A stretch of 59,236 nt of DNA from Mesaphorura yosii (lineage: Eukaryota; Arthropoda; Collembola; Poduromorpha; Tullbergiidae). The number at the start of each line of letters is the position of its first letter. The first letter of the stretch is position 1. Position numbers and translations under genes: made by a program. Of the stretch, positions 37,245 to 49,700 are shown piece by piece. The stretch spans positions 1-59,236 of the forward strand of contig WIXG01000422.1 in the NCBI GenBank assembly GCA_009869945.1, in the 5' to 3' direction. Below the pieces are notes generated by a model. The model was not told where the DNA came from, ran no database searches, and saw nothing but the letters and a program-made list of their open reading frames with translations.

Positions 37245-39439
37245 ATTTGTTGTGTTTAAAAGAAAGAAGATGTAGAATTCCTTCCGCATTTGTTTAAACC
37301 TTCCACCGTGCACTCAATCAGATGCTTTTGAGTCTTCGTAGCAGGTGAATGATAAGGAATAGAAGAAAAATTTAAGTGAAAGACAGGCGCTCCACATAAA
37401 AGCATTGAAGGAAAGGCAATATTTAACTTGAGCTCGGCTCTTCCGTACAAATGCCGGAATTGCGTTCAGTTTTAAACAAAAGATGTTATACGCGGTGCTA
37501 CGCTTTCAAGGTAGTAACCTGTTTTAGGCATAAAATGGAACGTGCATAGGGCAGCTAAGGTGAGGTGCTGAAATTCGAAAGCTGCCGAGTCGAATCAAGC
37601 CAACTTTCCACATTCAAATATTGCATACGTGATCATTTTTACATATGATGTAATTTGCGACTTCGACTTGTGACCTGGTGCAATTTACAGCGTACTTTCA
37701 AAGAAGGAGATACTTTTACAAAGTGTTTTATATTATAGCTTACGACATCATCACTTTTCGCCAGTACGTTTTACTCCGGTACTCGACACGGCACTATCAT
37801 CGAGGAAGGATACTTCGATTAATGGCCGAGGGCATTTCGTGAAACTTGAATCCGATTGTCACTGCATTAGAAAACGAGATTCCGTGCAAATGCTTTTCGC
37901 TCTACGCGGTACGATAAGTCAGCGGGCCGTATCTCACTGGAACGAGACACTTCACACTTGCAGCAGGGGAGCGAAAACTGTCCTCCAGCTGGTGCCGTTG
38001 GCTGTTTCATTCATTTATTTGTGAGGCAGCATGTCGCCTGATTTCGCATTGCGTACTTGACCTGCATTTGGAATAATAAAAAGTGAAAAATCACGAACAG
38101 CCTCCTCCAGACACATTTTGGTCCGCATGACTTTTCAAATGCAACTTGTGGCTGTATTGACTTCAGATTCGTCATGTCCATTCCCGTAAGTTTACTGTTT
38201 AAAAGGTACGTAGCCAGTCGTTTGACTGATCCACCGTGAAAATGGGACCTGCATTCAGGATCTTTCAAAGGAAATCTCTCACTCGTGCATGTCTTACGTA
38301 AATTGGGGCAATTAACGCTAACGCCAGACGGCTCGACTTTGAACTTGAACGCCATGCTTCGTTGTAAAAAAAATCTTGTACTGCGACGCCAAGCCTTGTG
38401 ATATACATACTAAAGTATTCTGACCGAATTTCGTGGTGTGAAATTGATGAATTTATGCCACAGACATTTGAAACAATGAAAAATTGCAAAGGATTCACGG
38501 AAGCGAAGCAAATGCGCACGCGGTTACATAACGAATGCCCCCTCGTATTCAAGCAGGCAATGTCATTTGCATAATTAAGAGTCAGGCTGTAGTTAGGAAT
38601 AATTGGAGCGGAAAATGTTAATCCCTCCTGACTAACTTTTAAAATTCCTTTCACTGTGGTGGGTCGTCTTTGCACATGTTCATTCGGAACAGAAAGGCGA
38701 AGGCGAGCAGCGGCGAAAACACTCTTCTGCAATTTACAAAGTATTATTTCACTCACTTCATTGTGCTCAACACGCAACATTAAACTATTACGACTGTCCC
38801 AGTTCGCTTGTCTACAAAAAAGGGTTTCACGGCGGCGGAGAAAGAGAAATCGCGAATGAAACGAGGCTCAAGTGCTATTCAATTTATGGGGAAAGAAAGC
38901 CGCGATCTTTGATGGGATTTATGAGAAAAGTCGCAGTAACTTGTTTCAGCAGTCTCCTAGTCGTCGTAGTCGTCGTTTACTTTTCTTTCGTGTTTCGTTT
39001 CTTGTTTTGAACTTTGAATTTGCCAGATTTTCGTACGGAAACTTTCCAAAGTCCCATCCAAGTTCAAAGTAACAAATGAGTTTGCCAAAACGGGATCTGA
39101 GGATCACATTGCAGGCGGGCCTTTCGATTTTCAAAAGCTAAATTCAATTGTGTGTTTGAAGTACACGCTCTCGATGTCAAGTCAAACAGATCCGCTTATC
39201 AAATTACTAAATTCAATATTATCGCCGCACAAGAACAGAATTGTGAACCAAGTGAAATGCGGGCACGAATTAACTACCATATTCGATACTGCACAACCTG
39301 CGGGGGACAGGTTCTCTACTTGAGTTTATTAAAGTTCAACAGCTTGACACCTTCCATTTCTCACCCGCCCAGAAGCTAGCAGTTGCAGTTGGCATAATTT
39401 GCGTAATTCAATTCCAACTTTTCCTACAAATTGCGTGGT
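37245..39439. other. intergenic, nothing recognised
   Basis: No exon, RNA gene or clear repeat is visible. The longest open frame (minus, 38265-38780, 171 codons) has no recognisable domain and is within chance expectation. Confidence 0.5.
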
Positions 39440-40737
39440 TCAAAGAACTTCTTCATTTTTACGGCCGCGAAAGCCGAAAAACAAATGAGAAAACTTTTGC
39501 AATGTATTACATGACGGATTTGCACTGCAGGGAAATCCGGACTTTCCCTTTCCGGTAGATGGTTTTAATTGCGTACAAAATGATATTATTACCGCAAATG
39601 CACTCGTTGTTCCAGGTAAGGAAGTCGGCCGCATTCCAATTCGAACAGCATGAAAATAGTAGAATGATTTCTGCTGGGAAAGTTCCCACTGGCCATTTTC
39701 AATGAATGCTCGAAGAATCTGACGTATTTCCGGGTTCCTAGTTAATAAGGAAATGTTATTTATAATAAATCAAAGGATTAACTTAGTCAATTTTACGGGG
39801 ATTTATTTTGGTTTTTGTCCTTTGAAATTCCAGAACGCTCGTACTGGAAAAGTTGACCTGGATAAATTTGTACGGCCAATAAGGATGAGATTTACATTCA
39901 GAAAATGATGGAAACCCACAAAGAACTCTTGTCTGCATCACACACGCGATTAACAAATCCGTACTCGAATAAAAGATTTTTTAATGATCCTTGAACTTGG
40001 CAGACATTTAAATTGGCAATCCTTTCTATGTCCTTACAAACACAATCTCCGTTCTCGCTAGTCATGCTACCATTTCTGAGCAATTTCCCGGTTTTGAAGT
40101 TGAAGCCTTCAACTCCTGTGCCCTCAAAAGTTTCAAGGCCGAGTTCGGCACGCCAAGCCGGGGTCATCCCTACCTCTTTCATTTTTCTGGAATTTGAACC
40201 ATCTTTGCATGGCATTCTGAAAACTTAAAGTGCTTTCCTGGCGACATCAAGAAGCATTACTCAAACAAAGGAGTTTATTTATTTCCACGAGAAGTTTAAA
40301 TAAGGACAGCTCAACTTGACAGCTCTATCAAACAGAAAGTTATGCACCTTGAACTTCGAGAAAGGCAAATGCAGTGACACTGGCGTCTAGAATATTGAGC
40401 CAACGCCGTTTCATATCAATATACTACAAATGATGGCGTTATCATTGCGTGAAAGTTGCCTGTCGGAAAATTTAAAGAAAAACAATTCATCTTGGGAAGC
40501 ATTTCCATAAACTCCAAGCCATAAGTCCATTTTGAGTAAATTTTGATTTGTATGCAATTTCATTTCCGCTCGAATGTAATCAATTGCAAGTTTAAGGGAA
40601 GGAAAATTCCAAGTTAAAGCAGCAAGCCTCAAGAAGCCCTTTGCGGTCCTAAAACGTCCGAATCTCTGCCGTAACCGAGCTTCCCAGAAGTGGCGAATTG
40701 CGATCACAACAAGCAAACCAAAGCAAACCAGATGCAT
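39440..40737 (-). CDS. possible C-type-lectin-like gene or pseudogene, exons unresolved
   Basis: Three minus-strand open segments look coding but cannot be joined confidently. Segment A (about 40425-40737) begins with an ATG and a hydrophobic signal-like stretch, then has DLWLGVYGNAS and a Phe-rich strand. Segment B (39898-40215, after an acceptor cag at about 40216) has GVEGFNFKTGKLL followed by GDCVCKDIERIANLNVC. Segment C (about 39440-39737, after an acceptor at 39738) has IRQILRAFIENG and FYYFHAVRIGM. These patterns resemble the W-x-G / EGxFxFxTGxPL / CVCM...LxxxxC order of C-type lectin-like domains, perhaps as decayed tandem copies. The 38-bp gap between candidate sites and a phase mismatch between A and B argue for a pseudogene or missing exons. 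Function unknown. Confidence 0.3.
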
Positions 40738-43633
40738 ATCTGTTCGCTTGGTGTCACACGTAGTTGAGTAGTCAGTTGGAGTTTGTACACGAGAAGAATG
40801 CAAACGTGCATACTCGCGCTACCCGAAAAGACAGGGAGTAGAGCGCAAATCAGGAGCATGCACGAAAGCGAACGCTCCCGTTTTTCGGTTCAGCTGCGAA
40901 ACTGAGAGCTTGCCGAACGTGTGCAGTGCACGAAGAACCATAACGTGGAGAGCAGCGAGTGATAAGATTTGAGAAGAAAACTCTCTGCGTTTTATTCAGA
41001 ATGAAACATTACTCGACCGCCCGACCTAGACAGGAGGTGGTCTTCGAGACTTTCTCTCTGCTCTGCACTTCCACGACACTCGACACCCAGCCGTCTCAGC
41101 TCGTCCCGCAGGCAACAACGCGACGGACGGAGACAAAAGAATTCAGCGTCATCCGCCGTATCCTCGATTGGGACGAGAATCAAGCGATCTGGAACTGAAA
41201 CTTCACAAGTTTGTGCCAACATCAAGCCAATTTGACAAGTGTTCGAAGTCAAGCTTTTATTGCACCAAGCGAAACTTTGACTTTGAATAAATTTGGATCT
41301 GAATTTTATTTCAAAGCTGATTTGTTTTGCGCAGATTGTCAGAGTCATAAAAGCCAGTATTTCGCGTGTTGAGACCTTTTTGTGGTTACAAATATATCGA
41401 TATTACTATTTCGTCACTTGAGTTTGGCAGATTTGATTTCATCACATTCGGCTATATCTTTTTGTGTAAGTGCGCTGCTTCTTGAAGACATTGAAAAACT
41501 AAGATGCAGCTGAATCTCGATTTCAACTTCAAAATCAACGTTAACCACTACAATCACGTGTAAGTTCTATTCATTTGTTACAATTCGATTTCTAGGAGCA
41601 AAACAAACCTTGCCGTTGCCCATGGAATTTTATTTGGCATCCGCTCTGATGATAAGAGTCACTTTTGGGCACTTTAGCAAGACTGAAATCACTGCATAAA
41701 GATCAAGTGTATAAAGAAGTCCAAGTCAAAAGATAATCTGTACATTATTACGGCTTGATGTGTGTGCGGGAGTTTTATTTATTTTAAAATAATGGCAAGA
41801 CACTCGTCCTGAGCCGTTTCGCCGTAAACATTTGTCAATCTTTTTCCTGTACTCGGGCCAAATTTTTAGGACAAGAAACAGAATGCGCGAGCGACCCATT
41901 CAGGCGTCTCGGACTAAAGGAACAATCTTGAGGAAGTCGTGAGCAAAAATCTGGTCTCGGAAATACGCGAGAGACGAAAAATTAAATACGAGAAATATTC
42001 GCCTGACGAATTTACAGCGCGTAATTCTATGAGCGCTGCACAACCCTGCCAATGTTTGGACGCATAATTCAGAGTTGTGCAAATGTTTGCTTAGTTGACA
42101 GCCGGAGCGTTGAGGCGCACGTATGCCACTTTACAAGAGCAAACCAAATGTGGCAGGTTACATAAGATTATGTCGCGTCCGGCTCGAAATAGAAATTCCA
42201 TTGGAGTGTGAACCTCAAATGCAAACGGATTCTTACAACGCTAACGATGCTTCAGACGGGTTTCTTCACGAATTAAATTTGCAAGGATTACGGCGAAATG
42301 TAAGAATTATAAGCCTTGTGGGCTTTCTCTTCTCAGCAGCTGTTTGCATCGAATATTAAATGAATTAACGCTGTGCACACAATAAAGGAAAAAATAGCAT
42401 GTCTCGTTACTAAAAAGGGATTAAATGAGCTCTGTGAGCATGGCTCTGTTCGATTCAAATTTTAGCTTAGCATTCGCGTCAGTCTTTTACCGAGCACAAG
42501 CAGATATGATACGCGATACAGGAAAAGAGCAGACAAGATCATCTGCATTGTATAAACCAAGAGCGAAGAGTAATAATTCTTTGATCATGTTGCTCTTATC
42601 TTTTATGGTCTCTTATGCACTACACTTCTAGTGCAGTCCTCACTAAGAATTCTATTTCTGGATCAGGCAACCGGGATACCGATAAAAGTCCGCAAACACA
42701 CGACACAATGTTTATTCAACAAACTGAATTCATGTGCTTAGTGCATGTTACGTACATTCAGCTCTCAGCTGCTGCTGAGAAGAGTACAATCTCTGGTTTA
42801 TATTACGGTTTGCAAGTATCAGCAGCTGATTTAGCCAAGCAGAGCGCGGAACGTGGAAGGTCAGTGAAGGCTAAATTAATAGTCTTGGGACCCAAACCAG
42901 GATGACGTGCCTGAGATGGAATTATTTCGAAGCGCATCCAACGATTTCATTCTTATTGGCTCAATAAGTAATCACACTTTTTTCAGGTGCCAAACGAGTT
43001 CAAAGTTCAGCCAAAATTCTAAAACTTAATTTGGAACGGTGAACAGAGAACAAACTGACTCTGGTCTCAAGATCGGGATGCATTGGTGGGTCAATTAAAC
43101 GAGTATTCTCACAGCACCGTTTATTACACTTATTAATCGCCACGCCGTATTTAATTAACGTGCGCCCTCAGCGTGCACAGATCTTACAAAGAATCTAAGA
43201 AGCAAGGATCAACTGCGCGCAACACACCGAGAAATGCGCACGGAATGTGATTATGTTCATTAATTAAAAACGAGCAGAAGAAAAGTCAAAATAGCGTGAA
43301 CTGCAAGAATTCGGGAAGCATGCAAATATTGGGACAAAAATAATAATGGACTAACAAACGGCGGCGCTGTTCCGTGAATTGCCGATGATCAGAAGAATCA
43401 CAAAACATGTCTCAGCCTTCTGAAATTTCTTTGAAGATGAGGTTATTAATTAAGCCCCAGTAAACTTTGTTTGCTCTTTTGTGTCAAGACAAACAACGTG
43501 CGACTGTCAGTTTCCATTTAATCCCACAAGCTCAACTTGGCTCAAGTTGGAGTCGTGACTCGTGAATGAATGGGACAGAAGCAAAACAAATTGTCCCTCA
43601 GTCGAAATAATTGCTGAGTTCTATATCTCGAAT
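40738..43633. other. intergenic region and 5' flank of CCK-like receptor
   Basis: No supported exon. It includes the probable promoter of the lectin-like segments (minus) and of the receptor (plus). A 19-codon ORF at about 41504 ends next to a GTAAGT donor and could be an exon, but nothing else supports it. Confidence 0.45.
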
Positions 43634-43708
43634 ATGACGTACTCCAATTACCACAATGAAGGAATCAAGACAACTTTCTTTTCTGCCGAGTTCAAATACC
43701 CACAATGA
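43634..43708 (+). promoter_or_regulatory. upstream ORF overlapping the receptor start
   Basis: An ATG 22 bp before the receptor ATG opens a 24-codon frame in the +1 register. It ends at TGA 43706-43708, inside the receptor coding sequence. If both ATGs are in the mature leader, ribosomes using the first one would bypass the receptor start, a common way to lower translation. Confidence 0.45.
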
Positions 43709-46700
43709 CTTGATGAGAGAACCCGCCACCTTAGGTTTCAAGCAGGGCGGTGAACACGACCACACGACCTACGCCACCACCGCCCACACGCCCTCGTCGA
43801 CGTCCCTCTGGAACTCCGATAATTACGGCGGTAGTGGTCATGGCACGACAGATTTTGCACCGCGCCTTGGTGAAAGTAGCAGCATCCGGGCATTCAACGA
43901 CTCTGTGTACAACTATATGACCTCATTCCTGGTAGGAGTCAACGTCGCGGAGCAGAATGACCGACTCTACGGGCACTCCACTGGAAGAGCGGGCCTCTTC
44001 CTGTCCAATAGCAGCACTTCGGCGGCTTTTGTCGCCAACACAACATCGCACTTTAGTTCCTCTGTCGCTCAGGACATGAGCTCGTCGTCCGAGTCCTCTT
44101 CGGTGAGTCGTGCTGCCGTAATTCCCACCGCCACTAATGAACCTGCCGGAGTCTCAGCTGAATTCCCTGGAAAAAACATCATAATTCCGCTCTACACTCT
44201 CATCTTCTTTCTCTCCTTCGTCGGAAATCTCCTCGTCATACTCACGCTCGCGAGGAATCGAAGAATGCGAACAGTCACAAACGTCTTTCTCCTCAATCTC
44301 GTAAGTTCATTCATAAAAATTAATTTGCAGTTCTCAATTGGAGTTCCAAGTCTCAGATTCTTCGAAGACGATCGGGCCCACTCGAGATAATCAAAGAGTT
44401 TCTAAAATAAACGAATCGCCTGGTAACGTTTCAATCACTTCTATTTCTATCTAAAATCCCTTTTGTCATCACATTCTGTTCAATCAAGCACAAAGTAAAT
44501 TCGCAAGTCGCACTTCGCGTTTCGCACTACTGCAGTTGACAAAAATTCAATTACGCAGTCATTCGACAGGATTGGAATACATAAATACATTGAATTTCGT
44601 ATCCTATTGCGTCATTCTCAGAATCACGCCTTAACCAACTGCATTATTTTGTTTGTTGTGTGGCCTGAGTGGATTTCAAAGGTGTGAGCCTGACAAATCA
44701 TGGGACTTGTTAGCATTATGTGAATGAAGTGCCTGGTTGCACTCGGCACTGTGAGAAGTGTTGTAATGTCCCACAAACGAGCCCAAGAGGAAATGGAAAG
44801 GAAGGAAGTCTGAGGCGAGGCGACTGGAGGAGCCGTGGTAATTGAGCCACGTGCGACTTGCGAGCGCAGCGTCATTTTGTGAGTGAAGTGACATGGCTGT
44901 GGAAAGGAAAGGCAGGCAGACATCTTGATAATTGACTCTGTGCAACATAGCATAAACGGTCTCATAATGCTCAATTCTGTGTCCTCTGCCCATGATATTG
45001 CTTTGACAAGTTGACATTTTAATATAAATATTAAATAGCATAGTCGACTGTCTGCTGAGATTCGAGACACATGTCAAACACACGACTGGGCGCACTGCGA
45101 GAGTAGTAACTCATGAGCCCGCTTCTATTTTTCGGCAAACTCGCTCGCGATTGCCACAATGAAGGAAAATATTTATGACGTACAAAGCGAGATGCGAGAT
45201 CAAAATTTGCTCATGTGAAATACAGCATGTGGAAGGAAAGGGCTGAGTAATTGTTTCAGTTGGACCTTTCTTATTCCGGTTCTTGGAAACGATTATTGTG
45301 GCAATTTCTTTGAATAAATTGGACCTTTGCAGCCTGAGCATCTCGCCGTGCCCCAACGCAGGAAGAAAGTTGCTGCTCCTTTCACAATCAAGTTGGAAAC
45401 CCCTCGTGAGCCATAAAGAATAAATCTTGACTTTGATACAAACTACAGACTACTAGAGCTCACGGCCATTAGAGCTTTGTTGCTGCTGTGCTGCAATAAC
45501 AAAACAGGGACGCGAACTCAGATTCGAATTTCTTCGAAGGAATCGAAGCCACTGAATCAGAATAATCGCAAATACTAGCAGATTTTTCGTGAATCCACTA
45601 ACGATGTTCTGTAGAATGCAAAATTTGACACTGGGCCCGTTGGCCTACTAAGTTGAAAGGAGAAACCTTTCTTTAATTCACTGCTCTGCTGCTTTTTGCC
45701 ATTGCATGTAAAGTTCTTAGCAAATGCCTTCATTTGTAGGCAGTGCATATTGAAGTCAGGACACTCTGTATGAATGGTCGCAAATAAGTAATTTTATTAG
45801 AGCATTCTTCCCGGAATAGTTTGACCAAACTTAAGGCAAAGCCCTAGGGAAAGTTGCTTCGACAAAGAATGTCAGTTCAAATATTGTCAGTCATTCATTC
45901 ATTGGCGAATGTAAGTTTCACAAATGCATGCACCTGCAGCGGAGCAGTCCGTATCATGGCTGCGATTGCGAAATATCATGGACAAAGGAATTTGAATTGA
46001 AACACGTTCGCTAATATAGAAGGAATTCGAACAAACGAATAAATTTCCTATGGTTTCCTGCAGAACGGAGTTGTAGCTGGAATTGATCAATACTCCAAAT
46101 CGTGTTATTCGCTTCGCTTGTTGTTTGGGTCCGAGCCTAAAATTTGATTCAAAAGTTTCCCTTTGGCCCAGTTTCCAATTTCTCCCGAGTGACGATCACA
46201 GAAAAAGGTCGCTGCTTCCGCACAGTTGGTTGATAATCTTGAATTCTATTACAGGCAATTGCGGACCTACTTCTCGGAGTTTTCTGTATGCCGGTGACCC
46301 TCATTGGACAGCTGTTGCGACATTTCATATTTGGAGAATTCATGTGCAAAATTATTCCATATTTTCAGGGTAAGCTAAAGAGCGTTAGTTGCCAACCTCG
46401 AAACGTGACTACAAAATACTGAAACGTGCTTACGCATTACGTCGTCGTGTGAAAAATAATTAACTTGAAAGCACATGTGCTGCGTTTTATGTGCTTAGAG
46501 GCAGGAAGAGGGCATTAAAAAGAAAGACCGACTCGTGCATTGTCACATTTAGCGTGGAGACTAGCTCGTTAGCTCCTTTCTTCCTTCAGGTGATTATGGT
46601 TTTCAGGAGAAATTGGCAGGTGGAGTTGACCATGAAAAGTAGGACCATGACGCGCAAACTTAGTATCATTTTCAAGTATTTTTGTTGTCGAGGCAGACTT

Positions 46701-49700
46701 GTAAAAACTTCTTATCATAGAAAAGGTGTGTCCCATCTCTTTATGAATGGCGGCGGTAACAAAATTCCTCGTACTTGTTTATCAAATCCTCCCCTACAGT
46801 AGCAGCATGGCCCGCCGAAAAGAACTCCTTCGGCTGTTTGTTGAAGAAATGGCAGAGTACCCATGGAAAAATCGCCAAATAGCCGAAACTAAAGAAATCC
46901 ACAATGATCGAAGTTTGGAAGTCGCATTTATTTGAGTTCATTGACAAACCTCCTCAGCGCCTCTAAACCTAGCAAGACTACGGGAACGCCCAATCCATGG
47001 GTTAGATTGTCAAATCTTTCTAAATCTGCCTCGGGAGGGGGGTTCAATAGCAATTGTTCGAACATGTCAACCAAACTTAAAGTGCTGGTGAGATTTTCCT
47101 GCCTCATAACTGCTGGTTTAGCGGCCACTGCTAAATCCCGTACGGGAGGCTCCTCTTACACAACGCGTTCTAGACCGTGGGCGAGCTTGGCCGACTCCCC
47201 TGCGGAAGAAACGGTTCAGACGGTGTGAAACCACAATGGCTAATTACAAAGACCGGTCCCAAAACCTCCCCAATTTACCCTCCACTAATGAAATAAGTAG
47301 AGTAACACTACTAGTCTTCCTCCTCCCCAGCTCCAATTCTAACCAAATCGCCTTCACCTTCTCCCTCAATAGGTTTCCCTCGTTCTTGGCCTTGGCCTAT
47401 TGAAATCTAAAAGCACGGGGTAAGGTGAACTGGTTGCTTTGGAGTGGCCGCTCACCTTCTCAGCATTCCTCCTAATAAACTAGCGTTCAGGCACTCTGGC
47501 GGGGAGAGCCTCCTCCTCAACTCCCCAACTATGACTTTGTGTCTGGGTGTGGAGGATAGTAAAGACAACCGCTCCGGGACGGTGCAGAAGACTTGGGAGT
47601 CGATCCCTCGAGATGGAGCTTCGCTGCAGAGCTCCTGCTTCACCGGCTGCGCTACAGCCTGACTCAGTGCCGGAAGCGGTTACTTGCTCCAAGGGTCTGC
47701 GAGAAATGCTGTATGGAAACAACTCTGCAAACAAGTGCTACGTTTCAGTAGAGTTGAGAACATTTCCTTACGGAGATCAATCAGCCCCTCCTCCTCCTGT
47801 ACATACTCCTTGACGTCCTCGTCCAGCTCCTCCAAATCCAAAATTTGTGTATGAAGCACACTGTCTTTCTAATAAGCTCACGAGTCCTTCACTCCCCTTC
47901 GTCTCGGCTTGCCATCGTGAGTACTTTAATCTCAACTTGCCCCGGTGAATGCCGCCAGAGCTGAAAGCGTACGTAAATGAATGGCGGCGGAATTAATTTT
48001 GCGCACTAACCTAAAAAGCAAAGTTCATAAAAGTGTGTTACGAGGTACTTAAAATTTTTAATGAAATCAGGGTCCCTCTTACACCACTCAAATCCCACGC
48101 CAGTCATTAGAATTCTGTGGCGTTGGCTTGTTTGCGAGGAGATTCAGGTGAGTTTGCGTACGGAATGACTGCTTAAAGCAGTTTCGAGTGCACAAACGCC
48201 GAGAAAAGCTTACAGAAGCCTCCGTTTGTTTGTCGGTAAACGGAAATGCTTGTTGTTCAAGGCCATTTACTATTATTACTTCGTAATCTCTCGGGAATTA
48301 AGAACGTCGTGTCACATTAAATGAGAAACTTTTATCCAGCTGTAATTACTCTGGGTCATTATAATAAAAGTTATCGTTGAAGAAGGATGTATTTTAAGCC
48401 CAGTGGCATTGTTTTATGACTCCTGACAAGTGAACGTAAACACGAACTTGAGACTTGAACTTCAATTCGACTCCAATCTCGCTCGTCTCTTCTTCCGTAG
48501 CAAATAGAACCTTATCATAATGCACTTCGATGTGCTATGCTCCAAGAATTAGGAAAGTGACGCGAGTTAAATCGTAACAAGACGCTCTAAAATGCTTTAC
48601 GTGTTTATGTCTGTTCCTTTCATAATTAATGAGATCAGCATAAAAAGGAAAAGTTCCGAAACTATTCCAAAGTGCTCGCGAAAGCTCGGCACGTGTGTAC
48701 GGTCTTGATGGTACAACTCAAAGGCTCGTCTTCTCGACTTCACTTTCATTCCAGTAGTATCGACGGAGTGTGAGCATATCCGCTGGCAAAATGAGACACA
48801 ACTTCCAGAATTCAGAATTCGAGTTAATGGGATATGCAAAGTCGCAAAATATCGTCGTTGCTCGTCTTACGCGCGATTCGCAACTCAAAACAGGTTGCAA
48901 TTAGGTAATTACAAATTAAAATGGTTGAATGCACAAGGAAGGAAGATTTCAACAGGAAATGAAAGGAGCAGGAGCATTTATCAAAGTCTTCACTGCTTTG
49001 AGTGATGCATGGCGAACTTGAGTCCGTGAAAGTTGAATTTCCCAAAGGAACTCTGTTAGATTTCTGCATATCGGCAAGGCAGCGAAAGTGTGAGTCGGGT
49101 CGGCTGGAATTGTTGCATTCAACTGCAGGAATTCAGTTTCATTCTCCAGATTTCCTGGAATGCATGAGAAGGGTAAACTAAATACTAAAGAGTAAACAAG
49201 ACGGCGTCATACAAACGCTAAGCAAGTGATTGATGAGCCAGATTAGCGTAAGTTAATGGTTTTTTTCGAATAAGGGACTAATTTCTCATTCGCTTTAATA
49301 AAATGCATTGCTTCGTTTCATTCACAGCCATTTCAATCTCTGTCGGTGTTTGGACGCTCGTTGCCATTTCCCTCGAACGCTACTTTGCCATTTGTCGTCC
49401 TCTGCAGTCACGTAAATGGCAAACCACGTCGCATGCATACAAAATGATTGCTGGGGTATGGATTGCCACACTGCTGTGGAACCTCCCCATCACAATTGTC
49501 TCGGAACTTCAACCGGTACTCAACAACCAGAACGTCACCACAGGTAAGCTGCCAGCTTAACTGCTGCGTGGGGAATACAAATGAGAAACGAAACGTCCGA
49601 CCTTATTAACTTTTGTGTTTGAGCTATCCACAAACGAAGCTTGTCCCTACTTTCGCTATTCGTCATTCTTGAAGTTCTAATCTTGAAATTTATTCAAATT

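Noticed and set aside
38265..38780. Minus-strand ORF of 171 codons
   Set aside because: It reads fairly protein-like but shows no motif I can place, and its length is within chance expectation.
47585..47661. Functional tRNA gene
   Set aside because: The acceptor stem does not pair and the anticodon loop is irregular, so it is treated as a SINE head or relic.
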